A stretch of DNA of 64,000 bases from Vicinamibacterales bacterium (GTDB lineage Bacteria; Acidobacteriota; Vicinamibacteria; Vicinamibacterales; UBA2999): the NCBI GenBank assembly GCA_030680175.1, contig JAUXWO010000050.1, forward strand, positions 62,001-126,000, given 5' to 3'. The notes under the pieces were generated by a model. The model did no database searches. It was not told where the DNA came from and saw nothing but the letters and a program-made list of their open reading frames with translations. The position numbers and the translations under genes were made by a program. Below are positions 17,761-26,550 of this stretch, one piece after another (within the stretch, counting starts at the first letter, position 1; each line of letters opens with the position of its first letter).

Positions 17761-18675
17761 TCAGCGCTCGGGTTCGGAGTGCACGTACTCGAACCCGAAG
17801 CGGCCCTTCACGCACAGGTGGCCGCGCGTGGTGCCATTGTCGATCGGTGAGGTGACCTTCACGATCTGCTGGTCCTGCACGTGGACGGTCAGCGTGCAGC
17901 CGACGCCGCAGTAGGGGCAGATCGTGTCGGTGACGGCCTGGCGCTCCGGCGCCCACTGCTCCGCCTGCCGCAGCAGGAACTCGGGCTTCGCCATCAGCGC
18001 CCCCGTGGGACAGACCGCGATGCAATTGCCGCAGTAGACGCAGGCCGAGTCCGGCAGCGGCACGTCGAGCTCCGTCGAGATGTGCGCCTGGAAGCCGCGG
18101 CCCGCCACCGCGATGGCGAACGTGTGCTGCGCGTCGGTGCCGCAGGCCTCGACGCACTTGTAGCAGAGCACACACTTCCCGTAGTCCCGCACGTAGAGAT
18201 CGTTATCGTCCTTGACGGGCTGCGCCACCGTCGCCGCCCCGGCGCCGAAGCGGCCCGGGGCGGCCCCGTATTCCTCGAGCAGCGGCGTCAGCTCGCCGGC
18301 GGTCGACAGATCCACGGATGAGGCCAGCAGTTCCAATACGACCTTCCGCGCGGTGCGGACGCGCGGCGAGGCCGTCTGGATCTTCATGCCGGGTTCGGCC
18401 TTGCGCGAACACGCGGGCACCAGCACGCGCGCGCCCTCCTGCTCCACGACGCAGAGGCGGCAGGCATTCACGGGGGTCAGCGTCTCGAGGTAACACAGGG
18501 TCGGGACCGACGCACCCGCGGTGCGGCAGGCGTCGAGCACGGTGTCCCCCGCCGCCACCTCCACCTCCCGGCCATCAATCGACAGGGCCACGGGCGCGCG
18601 CGGCGCCTCGGCAGGCGGCGTGGGCACGACGGTGGACGGCGGCGGCAGATGGTACCAGAGCGAGTCCGTGCTCAT
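17761..18675 (-). CDS. Formate dehydrogenase alpha subunit, N-terminal half (Fe-S module)
   Basis: A 304-aa polypeptide matching the first third of a formate dehydrogenase alpha chain. A 2Fe-2S ferredoxin domain (about 28-105) has CYLETLTPVNACRLC and VPACSRK. Two 4Fe-4S motifs follow, CVLCYKCVEACGTDAQ and ACVYCGNCIAVCPTGAL. The C-terminal domain (about 245-297) carries CPYCGVGC...HLCVKGRFG, which binds the 4Fe-4S cluster next to molybdenum. The chain stops exactly where the catalytic domain would begin; that domain is encoded upstream at 20616-22514. It overlaps the beta subunit gene by ATGA and is last in the operon. The two halves are expected to assemble into one enzyme. Confidence 0.85.
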   Translation of the reverse strand: MSTDSLWYHLPPPSTVVPTPPAEAPRAPVALSIDGREVEVAAGDTVLDACRTAGASVPTLCYLETLTPVNACRLCVVEQEGARVLVPACSRKAEPGMKIQTASPRVRTARKVVLELLASSVDLSTAGELTPLLEEYGAAPGRFGAGAATVAQPVKDDNDLYVRDYGKCVLCYKCVEACGTDAQHTFAIAVAGRGFQAHISTELDVPLPDSACVYCGNCIAVCPTGALMAKPEFLLRQAEQWAPERQAVTDTICPYCGVGCTLTVHVQDQQIVKVTSPIDNGTTRGHLCVKGRFGFEYVHSEPER

Positions 18676-20609
18676 CGCGGGGCTCCGAATCCGTGAAGGT
18701 CGAGGCGCGCGAACGCGGTCTCGATGGCCGACGAGGCCGTCTGGCCCAGCCCGCAGATCGACGCGTCACGCATGGCCTGGCCCAGTTCGTTCAACAGCTC
18801 GAATGCCGCGGGGCGGTCCCCGCCTCCGGCGGCGAGTCGCGCCAGCAGTTCCTCCTGCCGCACCGTGCCGACGCGGCAAGGCACGCATTGCCCGCAGGAT
18901 TCGTCGCGGAAGAACTGCGCGATGCGCCGCAGCATGTCCGGCAGATCGGCCGTGTCGTCGAACACCAACACGACACCGGACCCGAGCGTCGCGCTCGCCG
19001 CGCGCGCGCCCTCGAAGGTCAGCGGCATGTCCAGCGCCTCGGGCCCCACGAACACGCCAGCAGCGCCGCCGAGGAGGATCGCCTGGAGGCGCCGTCCGTC
19101 CGGCACGCCCCCCGCGAGGGCGAGCACCTCGCCGAGCGTCTGGCCGAAGGGCACCTCGTACACGCCCGGGCGTGCCACGTGGCCCGACACACAGAACAGC
19201 TTCGGTCCCGTGGATCCCGGCGTCCCGATCCCCGCCCACGCGTCGCCGCCCTCCCGCACGATGTCGGGGATGTTGGCCAGCGTCTCGACGTTGTTGACCA
19301 CGGTCGGCTGACCGAACAGCCCCACCTGTGACGGGAACGGCGGCTTCGATCGCGGCTCGCCGCGCTTGCCTTCAATCGAGTTGAAGAGCGCTGTCTCCTC
19401 GCCGCAGATGTAGGCGCCGGCGCCGCGCCGGATCTCCAGGTCGAAGCGCACCCCACGGCCCATCACATCCGGCCCGAGCAGCCCTGCGGCCCGCGCGGCG
19501 ACGATCGCGCCGGCCATGCGGGCTTCCGCCATCGGGTACTCGCCGCGGATGTAGACGTAGCCGTACTCGGCGCCCGTCGCGAACCCGCAGATGGTCATCG
19601 CCTCGACGATCGCGAACGGGTCGCCTTCGAGCAGGACGCGATCCTTGAACGTCCCGGGCTCGGATTCGTCGGCGTTGCAGACGACGTAGCGGGGGCGCGC
19701 GGGCTCACGGGCCACGGCCTCCCACTTCCGTCCCGTGGGGAACGCCGCCCCCCCGCGCCCCATCAGCTTCGACGCGACGACCTCCGCCACAACAGACGCG
19801 GGGCCCATATCGAGTGCACGCGCGAGCGCCACGTACCCGCCGCTCGCGCGATACGCGTCCAGCCGTTCGGGATCGACCACACCGACGCGGCGCAGAATCC
19901 TGAGCGAGGGGGATCCCGCCTGCGGCGCGACGGCACAGAGCGCGGCAAGCCGGCCCGCCTCGTCCAGGGGCGCTGCACCCGCGTGCCGCTCGAGCGCCTC
20001 GGCGCGCGCCACGATGCCGGCGGCGCCGCCGACCGGCGCCCATTCCTCCCGCACACCGTCCGCCCCGGCGCCGAGTGCCAATGCGGCTGGCGCCTGCTCG
20101 CAGTGGCCCAGACACGGGCTGCGCATCCAGCCACGGCGCGCGCCCGCCTCGCCGGCACCCCGATGGGCCTCCGGGTCGGCGCGATGCCCGCCATGCGTGA
20201 GCGGCGGCCCCCATGCCGCTTCGAGATCGCGGCACAGGCCGTCGGCGCCGCGCGCCCGGCACGCGATGTCGTCACACACGTGCACGACCAGCGGCGGCGC
20301 CGGGTGCGTGGACAGCAGGTGATAGAAGGTGACGACGCCCCAGGCCTCGGCGGGCGGCACGGAGAGGCGGCGGCAGATGTAGTTCAGCGCCCCGTGGCTG
20401 ATGTGCCCGACCCGATCCTGCACCGCGTGGAGCGCCGGCAGCAGGAGGTCGCGGCGCGCCGACGCCTCGCGTCCCCCACGGGCCGAGCGCCCGTCGCGCG
20501 TCGCCACGTGCGTCCCGCCGTCCCAGCCCGTCACGGGCGCCCCGAGCGCCGCGTCGACCGCCGCGCGCTCGTCCGTGTTCGCCTCGGCGCCGACAATGTG
20601 CAGGTCCAC
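18672..20609 (-). CDS. NAD(H)-linked formate dehydrogenase beta subunit, NuoE-NuoF fusion
   Basis: A 645-aa diaphorase subunit that passes electrons from formate to NAD. The N-terminal part (about 45-200) is a NuoE-like thioredoxin-fold 2Fe-2S domain with VCDDIACRARG and SPCLGHCEQ. The rest is NuoF-like: the glycine-rich GRGGAAFPTGRKWEA binds NADH/FMN, CNADESEPGTFKDR and ICGEETALFNSIEGKRGEPR are FMN contacts, and ESCGQCVPCRVGT with a later Cys holds a 4Fe-4S cluster. It starts at GTG 20609, six bases after the stop of the selenocysteine half, and overlaps the Fe-S half by 4 bp. Such subunits are also found in bidirectional hydrogenases, but the partner here is clearly a formate dehydrogenase. 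Confidence 0.9.
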   Translation of the reverse strand: MDLHIVGAEANTDERAAVDAALGAPVTGWDGGTHVATRDGRSARGGREASARRDLLLPALHAVQDRVGHISHGALNYICRRLSVPPAEAWGVVTFYHLLSTHPAPPLVVHVCDDIACRARGADGLCRDLEAAWGPPLTHGGHRADPEAHRGAGEAGARRGWMRSPCLGHCEQAPAALALGAGADGVREEWAPVGGAAGIVARAEALERHAGAAPLDEAGRLAALCAVAPQAGSPSLRILRRVGVVDPERLDAYRASGGYVALARALDMGPASVVAEVVASKLMGRGGAAFPTGRKWEAVAREPARPRYVVCNADESEPGTFKDRVLLEGDPFAIVEAMTICGFATGAEYGYVYIRGEYPMAEARMAGAIVAARAAGLLGPDVMGRGVRFDLEIRRGAGAYICGEETALFNSIEGKRGEPRSKPPFPSQVGLFGQPTVVNNVETLANIPDIVREGGDAWAGIGTPGSTGPKLFCVSGHVARPGVYEVPFGQTLGEVLALAGGVPDGRRLQAILLGGAAGVFVGPEALDMPLTFEGARAASATLGSGVVLVFDDTADLPDMLRRIAQFFRDESCGQCVPCRVGTVRQEELLARLAAGGGDRPAAFELLNELGQAMRDASICGLGQTASSAIETAFARLDLHGFGAPR

Positions 20610-20615
20610 GCGGCT

Positions 20616-22514
20616 CTATGCTCCGATCCGTTCGATGCGGACGGCGGCGGCCTTGAACTCGGCCGTCCCGACCTTCGGGTCCGTCGTGTCGATGGTGAGG
20701 CGGTTCGTCGCCACCTCCTCCGGGAAGTGAAAGGTCATGAAGGTGAGCCCCTTCCGCAGCGTGCGGTCCACCCGCACGGGCGCCTCCACCTGGCCCCGTC
20801 GCGACCGGACGCGCACGCGCTCGCCGTCCGCCACGCCCAGCTGCGCGGCATCCTCGGGCGAGACGTCGATCGTCTCGCCGCGCCGCGTCGGCGATCGATA
20901 GGCGCCCGTCTGTACGCCGGTGTTGTACTCCGCGAGGCGCCGGCCCGTGGTGAGCCGCAGCGGAAACTCCTCGCTCAAGGCTTCCACGGGCAGCTTGTGC
21001 TCCACGCGCGAGAACGGCGCGCGGGGGCCGACGACCGGCTGCTCCCACAACCGGCTGTGAAGAAAGACCTCGCCGGGATGCGCCTCGTCGTAGCACGGCC
21101 ACTGCAGGCCGTCGAGGGCTTCGAGCCGCGCGTAGCTCATGCCGCCGTGCGGGGGCGAGAGCCGGCGCACCTCGTTCCATACCGTCTCGGCATCCGGCGC
21201 GCCCCAGTCGTGGCCCATCGCCTTCGCCAACGCGAAGATGATCGCCAGATCGTCCTGCGCCTCGCCGGGCGGCGCCAGCGTCCGGCGCACCCGCTGGACG
21301 CGCCGTTCGCTCGACGTGACCGTCCCCTCCGCCTCGAACGCGGCCGCCGCGGCGGGAAAGACGACATCCGCCAACTGCGCGGTCGCGGTCATCACGACAT
21401 CCTGCACGACGAGGAGGTCGAGTCCTTCCAGCAGGTGGGTCGCGTGGTGCTGATCGGCCTCGGACTGCGCGGGGTTCTCGCCGATGACGTACAGCGCGCG
21501 AAGGTCACGGCGCTCCATCGCTTCGAACATCTGCGACAGGTGCCAGCCCCGCTTCGGCGGCACGGCCACGCCCCACTCGGCATCGAACTTCGCGCGCACG
21601 GCGTCGGTCTCGACGTGCTGGAAGCCCGCGAGCCGGTCCGGCAACGCGCCCATGTCGCCGCCGCCCTGCACGTTGTTCTGGCCGCGCAGCGGGTTCAGAC
21701 CGGATCCCCAGCGGCCGACGTGGCCGGTGAGCAGCGCGAGGTTGATGAGCGACAGCACGTTGTCGACGGCGGTGTGATGCTCGGTGATGCCGAGCGTCCA
21801 GCAGATCATGGCGCGGGGCGAGGTGGCGAAGGCGTGCGCCATCTCGCGGATCACCGCGGCCGGCACGCCGGTCTCCGCTGCCCCGCGCTCGAGCGTCCAC
21901 GGCTCGACCATCGCCCGATAGTCGTCGAACCCCGTCGTCGCGTTCGCGATGAAGGCGTCGTGCGCGAGGCCGGCGGCGATGATCTCGCGTCCCATGGTGT
22001 TGGCCAGGGCGATGTCGGTGCCCACGTCGAGTCCCGCCCACACGTCGGCCCACTCGGCGGACGAAGTGCGCCGCGGATCGATGGCGAACAACCGCGCCCC
22101 GCGTTTCACCCCCTGGAGCAGGTGGTGAAAGAAGATCGGGTGCGTCTCACGGGCGTTGGAGCCCCAGAGGAGGATGCAGTCGGTCTCCTCGATCTCCCGA
22201 TAGGAGCTCGTCCCGCCGCCCATGCCGAACACCGTCGCCAGACCGGCGACGCTCGGGGCATGTCAAGTACGGTTGCAGCTGTCGATGTTGTTCGACCCGA
22301 TGACCACCCGCGCGAACTTCTGCGCCGCGAAGTTCATCTCGTTCGTGCTCTTCGAGCAGCTGAAGAGCCCGAACGCCGACGGCCCGTGGCGATCGACGAC
22401 CGCCCTGAGGCCGGTGGCCGCGCGCGCCAGCGCTTCCTCCCACGACGCGCGCCGAAGCGGCGCGCCGCGCGAGTCACGCACGAGCGGATGGGTCACCCGT
22501 GGTTGTCTTCCCAT
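20616..22514 (-). CDS. Formate dehydrogenase alpha subunit, catalytic half, selenoprotein
   Basis: Encodes 632 residues if the in-frame UGA at 22265-22263 is read as selenocysteine (Sec84). The context is SNNIDSCNRT-U-HAPSVAGL, which matches the active site of Sec/Cys formate dehydrogenases, with the catalytic His immediately after Sec. Downstream are the bis-MGD domains: GMGGGTSSYREIEETD, LLWGSNARETHP, IDPRR, GITEHHT, LRGQNNVQGGGDMGALP, and the C-terminal molydopterin dinucleotide-binding domain with LTTGRRLAEYNTG. The N-terminal MGRQPRVTHPLVRDSRG aligns with the point where the Fe-S half at 17761-18675 ends. It heads the operon with the beta subunit, six bases upstream. A naive reading would call it two fragments or a pseudogene. 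Confidence 0.88.
22225..22256 (-). promoter_or_regulatory. Bacterial SECIS-like hairpin for UGA recoding
   Basis: Downstream of the UGA the transcript forms a perfect 7-bp stem, CGUCGCC / GGCGACG (22251-22245 with 22239-22233), capped by the loop GGUCU (22244-22240). A lower helix CCGA / UCGG (22256-22253 with 22228-22225) is separated by an internal loop. The loop begins 18 nt after the UGA. As I recall the Escherichia coli fdhF element, it has the same GGUCU loop at the same distance, which is what SelB recognises. No selA, selB, selC or selD is in the window. Confidence 0.85.
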
Positions 22515-22552
22515 AACTGGCCAGAATCTAACACATTCGGCCGTCGCGGCTC

Positions 22553-22801
22553 CTACGCCTCGACCCAGTGCGCGACGGGAATCGACAGCAGCATGTAGCG
22601 CGTGCGCAGTTCGCGCACCCGGCCGGCCAGCGCCGTCGTCGGGAACTCCCCGGCCACGCAGCGGTTGCGCAGGCGGCGGATCTCGATCCGGTAGAGATCG
22701 TTGATCTGCTCGCGGAGCCTGTCTGGGGACGTCTCGGCCGTCGGCCGCAAGCCGTGGCGCGCAAGCTCGTCGAGGACTTCGGGGCGGTAGCGATAGGGCA
22801 T
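22553..22801 (-). CDS. Small uncharacterised protein upstream of formate dehydrogenase
   Basis: An 82-aa Arg/Leu-rich helical protein (YRPEVLDELARHGLRP, then two predicted amphipathic helices). I do not recognise a named family. It lies 38 bp upstream of the selenocysteine gene on the same strand, so it may be the first gene of that operon and could be a maturation or regulatory factor. No Cys-rich or metal site is seen. Codon usage and GC skew look like a real gene. Confidence 0.65.
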   Translation of the reverse strand: MPYRYRPEVLDELARHGLRPTAETSPDRLREQINDLYRIEIRRLRNRCVAGEFPTTALAGRVRELRTRYMLLSIPVAHWVEA

Positions 22802-22882
22802 GGGGGGTAACAGGGATCGGGGATCAGGGACCGGGGATCAGGGATCAGGGACCAGGGATCGGGGATCGGGGATCGGGGTTCA
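22801..22882. repeat. GGGATCAG/GGGATCGG 8-bp microsatellite
   Basis: About ten imperfect copies of an 8-mer of the type GGGATCAG. It continues into the 3' end of the TPR-like gene and encodes its last residues (NPDPRSPIPGP). A related stretch forms the end of the antitoxin gene at 54822-54850. Confidence 0.85.
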
Positions 22883-23642
22883 GGGGACCGGAGTCTGGCT
22901 GGCAGGCCGGGCGCGACAGGAAGGCACGGGCCTCGTCGAGGGCCGGGCTGTCCGCCTGGCGCGCCACCAGCGACGCCTCGAGCGCGCGGTAGGCGTGACA
23001 GGCGGCCGGCAGGTCCTGCAGACGATTCCAGGTGCGCGCGAGACCGCGATGCGCATAGGCCGAGGGGGCACGATCGAGCGCCTCGCGATAGGCCTCGATG
23101 GCCTCGGCATAGCGGTCCACCTCGTACCAGAGGTCGCCGGCGAGCAGCGCCGGCGGCAGCGGCCAGCGCGGCGCCTCCCCCGCGAGCGCGAGCCGTGCCG
23201 CGAGGTCCGTGGTGTGCGTGATCCAGACCTGCAGTTCGGGGCGCTCGTCCTGCGAGGCCGCCATCGCGGCCCTGAGCGCAGCCTCCGCGTACTGGGCGTC
23301 GCGGACGACACCGGGGGCCTCGCGCCAGGCGGCCAGCCTCGCGACCGCGTCGAGGACCGGCGCCAGCAGGTCTTCGGGACCACCGCGCGTCGCCGCATGC
23401 CGCGCGTGCTGCAGCCCCGTCGTCGCCAGAAACGCCACGGCCAGGGGGGCACACGCGGGATCCCGCTCGGCGGCCTCGCGCAGTCGCCGCTCCGCCGCGC
23501 CCTCGTCGGCATCGTCGACGAGCCGGGCCGCCTCGGCGATCGCCGGTTCGGCCCCGTCGCAGGCCGCACCGGCCGCGGTCCGCACCGGGGGCGTGAGCAG
23601 CACGAGCGCCACGCACACCCCGAACCACGCGGCCGTCTTCAT
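22845..23642 (-). CDS. Secreted TPR-like protein
   Basis: A 265-aa protein with a signal peptide (KTAAWFGVCVALVLLTPPVRTAAGA). The mature part is alpha-helical with TPR-like repeats, the clearest being LWYEVDRYAEAIEAYREALDRAPSAYAHRGLARTWNRL (split here by eye into two helices, residues about 170-207). TPRs mediate protein contacts, and the partner is unknown. The last 11 residues are encoded by the adjacent microsatellite, so the native C-terminus may have eroded. DoxX lies 4 bp upstream, which suggests co-transcription. Confidence 0.7.
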   Translation of the reverse strand: MKTAAWFGVCVALVLLTPPVRTAAGAACDGAEPAIAEAARLVDDADEGAAERRLREAAERDPACAPLAVAFLATTGLQHARHAATRGGPEDLLAPVLDAVARLAAWREAPGVVRDAQYAEAALRAAMAASQDERPELQVWITHTTDLAARLALAGEAPRWPLPPALLAGDLWYEVDRYAEAIEAYREALDRAPSAYAHRGLARTWNRLQDLPAACHAYRALEASLVARQADSPALDEARAFLSRPACQPDSGPLNPDPRSPIPGP

Positions 23643-23646
23643 GCGG

Positions 23647-24063
23647 CTACTTCTTCACGAGTCGATCCAGCGCGAACCGGCCCGCCCCCATGCACAGGAA
23701 CATGAACGCCGTCGCCAGGAACAGGAACGGGAGTTCCTTCATCCGGTACGGATCGGCGGCGTGACGGACGAACGCCGCGGTGCCGACGGTACACATGATG
23801 AAGAACGCGGCCGGACGCGTGGCCAGCCCGAGCGCGAGTAACACCCCGCCCACCACCTCCGAGAGGGCCGCGGCCCAGGCGAAGAGCACCGGGACGGGGA
23901 AGCCCATCTCGGCCGTGCCCTCGATGAAGCGCGCGGAGGGCGGGAACTTCTGGAGTCCGTGGGCATACATGATCGACAGCCCCGCGAAGACGCGCAACAC
24001 CAGCAGCCCGATGTCGCCCACCACCGAGTTCAGCTTCACGGACCCGAACAGCAACTCACGCAT
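23647..24063 (-). CDS. DoxX family membrane protein
   Basis: A 138-aa protein with four transmembrane helices and the DoxX pattern: LRVFAGLSIMYAHGLQKF in helix 1, EVVGGVLLALGLATRPAA in helix 2, then GTAAFVRHAADPYRMKELPFLFLATAFMFLCMGAGRFALD. DoxX-like proteins are linked to thiosulfate oxidation or oxidative-stress complexes in a few species; the role here is unknown. It is 4 bp upstream of the TPR-like gene. Confidence 0.88.
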   Translation of the reverse strand: MRELLFGSVKLNSVVGDIGLLVLRVFAGLSIMYAHGLQKFPPSARFIEGTAEMGFPVPVLFAWAAALSEVVGGVLLALGLATRPAAFFIMCTVGTAAFVRHAADPYRMKELPFLFLATAFMFLCMGAGRFALDRLVKK

Positions 24064-24132
24064 CGGAACTCCCCAGCGGCTCGCGGATCTCTGCTCGCCG
24101 CTATCAGCTATCGGCTGTCAGCTACCGGCTTC

Positions 24133-24168
24133 TTGCATTCTGCATTCTGCATTTTGCATTCTGCATTT
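24133..24168. repeat. TGCATTC tandem microsatellite
   Basis: Four to five copies of TTCTGCAT-type octamers in the 118-bp gap between DoxX and the peptidase. The bases just before (24096-24130) are an imperfect AGCTATCAGC/GCTGTCAGCT alternation, another simple motif also seen at 43600-43640 and 32370-32450. No gene is present in this gap. Confidence 0.8.
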
Positions 24169-24181
24169 CGTCTTCCTCCCC

Positions 24182-26530
24182 TTAGGGCTTGATCTCGTAT
24201 CCCGGGGGCGGCTCGGCACCCAGCAGGTGCTTCACGAAGAAGTCCCAGCGCCGCCGCACCATGTACGGCTCGTTGCCGAACCCATGCCCGCGATTCGGGA
24301 ACATGATCAGGTCGAAGTCCTTGTTGGCCTTGATGAGCGCGTCGACGACCAGCAGCGTGCTGTCGGGCGGGACGTTGGTGTCCATCGTGCCATGCGCGAT
24401 CAGGAGCTTGCCCTTCAGCTTGTGCGCGTGATTCTGGTTCGCCTGATCGTCGTAGTTGGTCGTGCCGTCGGCATTGCGCACGAGCAGGCCCTGCCACTTC
24501 TCGGCCCAGTCGTCCTCGTAGATGCGGTTGTCGTGGTTGCCGGCCTGTGACACGCCCACCTTGAAGAAGTCGGGGTACCGGAACATGGCGCCCGCCGTGG
24601 CGAACCCGCCACCGGAGTGGCCGTAGATGCCCGCCCGCTCGAGGTCGATCCACGGGAAGCGCGACGCCAGCTCCTTCATCCCCGCCACCTGATCCGGCAG
24701 CGTGTTGTCGCCCATGTCGCCGTAGTACGCCTCGTGGAACGTGCGCGACCGCCAGGGCGTCCCCATGCCGTCGATCTGTACGACGATGAACCCGAGTTCG
24801 GCGATGGCCTGCGTGTCGCCGCGCGAGGGCGCGAACGATCGGCTGCCGACGCTGCCCGTCTGCGGGCCGGGATAGATGTGGTTGATGATCGGATAGCGCT
24901 TCGACGGATCGAAGTTGGTCGGCCGGTACATGAGCCCGTACAGGTCGGTCTTGCCGTCGCGGGCCTTCACGGTGAAGGGCATCGGCGGCTTCCACCCCGC
25001 CTCGACCAGGCGGGTGATGTCGGCGCGCTCGAGTTCGAGCACCACCGTCCCCGTCGTGTCGCGCAGCACCGAGACGGACGGCGTCTCCGGCGTCGAGTAG
25101 CTGTCGAGGAAGTACCGGCCGGACGGCGCCACGTCGATGGTGTGATCCGCGTTCTCGGGTGTCAGCAGCGTCAACCCCGTGCCGTCGAACCCGATGCGGT
25201 AGTAGTGCCGGAAGTAGGGGTCGCGGCTGCCGTCCTTGCCGTTGCCAACGAAGTCGATGGTGCGCGCGGCCTCATCGACGCGCAATACCTGCGTGACGTT
25301 GCCCTCGCCCGACGTGATCCGATGCTTCAGCGCGCCGGTCTTCGCGTCATATAAATAGAGATGGCCCCAGTCGTCGCGGCGTGAGAACCACAGGGCCTCC
25401 CCGCTGGCCGGCAGGTAGCGCCAGTTCACGCGGCCCTGGCCGGACTCGAAGAAGGTCTCCACCTCTTCGGCCAGCACGTCGCGCACGGCCCCCGTGGCGG
25501 CATCGGCAATGCGCAGGTCCGCGCGCTTGTGGTCGCGGGAGCTGGACACGAACGCGAGCTCGCTGGCGTCGGCACTCCACTGCACATCCGCCCACGTCCC
25601 GCCGCACACGATGTGATCGCACAGGGTGGAGCGGTGCGGATCGAACGGCATCTGGAGCTTCACGACGCGCGCCGCGTCGACGTCGATGATCACGCGCTCG
25701 ATCATGAAGATTCTGTCGTCGCCCGGCAGCGGCATCTTGAGCGCCGTGAGCTCGTGGTGTCCGACGACCGTGTTCACGAAGTACATCTCGTGCACGAGGC
25801 GCGAGTCGTGGCGGAAGGTCGCGATCTTCTTCGAATCAGGCGACCAGACCACCACGGGGGTGACGCTGCGGGTCCAGCCGGCGTCGTTCCGCGCATAGGC
25901 CAGTTCCGGTTCGCCGTCGGTCGTGAGCGGCGTCTCGGCCCCGGTCGCGACCTCGCGCACCCACAGGTTGTGGTCGCGCACGAACGCCGTGCGCGTGCCG
26001 TCCGGCGACGGCACGTCATAGCGTGGCGCACCGCCCGGTCCCGCCGGCGCCCGCCGCATGGCCACCCCGGTCTCCCGGCACGCCTGGCCCGCCCGATCGC
26101 AGGCCCAGTGCCGGTCCCGCGCCGTGAACGTCAGCCCCTGCCCGTCCACGGTGTAATCGAAGGTCGTGAACGGCAGCGTTCCCGCCGTGTAGCTGCCCCC
26201 CGAGGCGCTCGACAGCGCCGCGGCCACGCGCGCGTGGTCGAACGCCGGGGCCTTCGCAGCCGCCGCCGGGTCCACGACCACGAACTCGCTGCCGTCGGGC
26301 GTCGTGGTCCGGTACCAGAACCGATCGCCCTCGAGCCAGTTGGGGCGCACCGCCGTGCGGAACACGAGCGGCGCCGTGCGCGAGGCCATCCACCGCTCCG
26401 CGCGCGCATAGTCGTCGGCGGTGAGCGCGGGCGCCTGCGCCAGCGCCGGCAGGGCCGCCATCACGACCAGGGCCAGGGCGCCCAGAACACGGCACACAAC
26501 ACGAGTACGAGGCAGGGGCATCGGGAGCAC
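24182..26530 (-). CDS. S9 family prolyl (dipeptidyl) peptidase, secreted
   Basis: A 782-aa serine peptidase of the dipeptidyl-peptidase IV type. Signal peptide at residues 1-31 (VLGALALVVMAALPALAQA). A beta-propeller DPPIV_N domain (about 60-520) is followed by an alpha/beta hydrolase domain. The catalytic Ser639 is in YGHSGGGFA, Asp is in the HGTMDTNVPP loop and His in NRGHGFGNEPY. The YEDDWAEKW and RYPIINHIYPGPQTGSVG segments are typical of the group. It should cleave N-terminal dipeptides from peptides outside the cytoplasm. The creatininase-like gene upstream (20-bp gap) is likely co-transcribed. Confidence 0.92.
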   Translation of the reverse strand: MLPMPLPRTRVVCRVLGALALVVMAALPALAQAPALTADDYARAERWMASRTAPLVFRTAVRPNWLEGDRFWYRTTTPDGSEFVVVDPAAAAKAPAFDHARVAAALSSASGGSYTAGTLPFTTFDYTVDGQGLTFTARDRHWACDRAGQACRETGVAMRRAPAGPGGAPRYDVPSPDGTRTAFVRDHNLWVREVATGAETPLTTDGEPELAYARNDAGWTRSVTPVVVWSPDSKKIATFRHDSRLVHEMYFVNTVVGHHELTALKMPLPGDDRIFMIERVIIDVDAARVVKLQMPFDPHRSTLCDHIVCGGTWADVQWSADASELAFVSSSRDHKRADLRIADAATGAVRDVLAEEVETFFESGQGRVNWRYLPASGEALWFSRRDDWGHLYLYDAKTGALKHRITSGEGNVTQVLRVDEAARTIDFVGNGKDGSRDPYFRHYYRIGFDGTGLTLLTPENADHTIDVAPSGRYFLDSYSTPETPSVSVLRDTTGTVVLELERADITRLVEAGWKPPMPFTVKARDGKTDLYGLMYRPTNFDPSKRYPIINHIYPGPQTGSVGSRSFAPSRGDTQAIAELGFIVVQIDGMGTPWRSRTFHEAYYGDMGDNTLPDQVAGMKELASRFPWIDLERAGIYGHSGGGFATAGAMFRYPDFFKVGVSQAGNHDNRIYEDDWAEKWQGLLVRNADGTTNYDDQANQNHAHKLKGKLLIAHGTMDTNVPPDSTLLVVDALIKANKDFDLIMFPNRGHGFGNEPYMVRRRWDFFVKHLLGAEPPPGYEIKP

Positions 26531-26550
26531 TCCTTCGATGGAGGAAACGA

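Noticed and set aside
20616-22514. Formate dehydrogenase catalytic gene as a pseudogene broken by a stop codon
   Set aside because: The UGA falls exactly at the Sec position and is followed by a well-formed SECIS-like hairpin; both sides are otherwise intact.
19983-22598. An 871-codon open frame on the plus strand across the formate dehydrogenase genes
   Set aside because: It is antisense to genes with clear motifs, is rich in Arg/Pro/Gly/Ala/His as expected for a GC-rich shadow frame, and has no recognisable domain.
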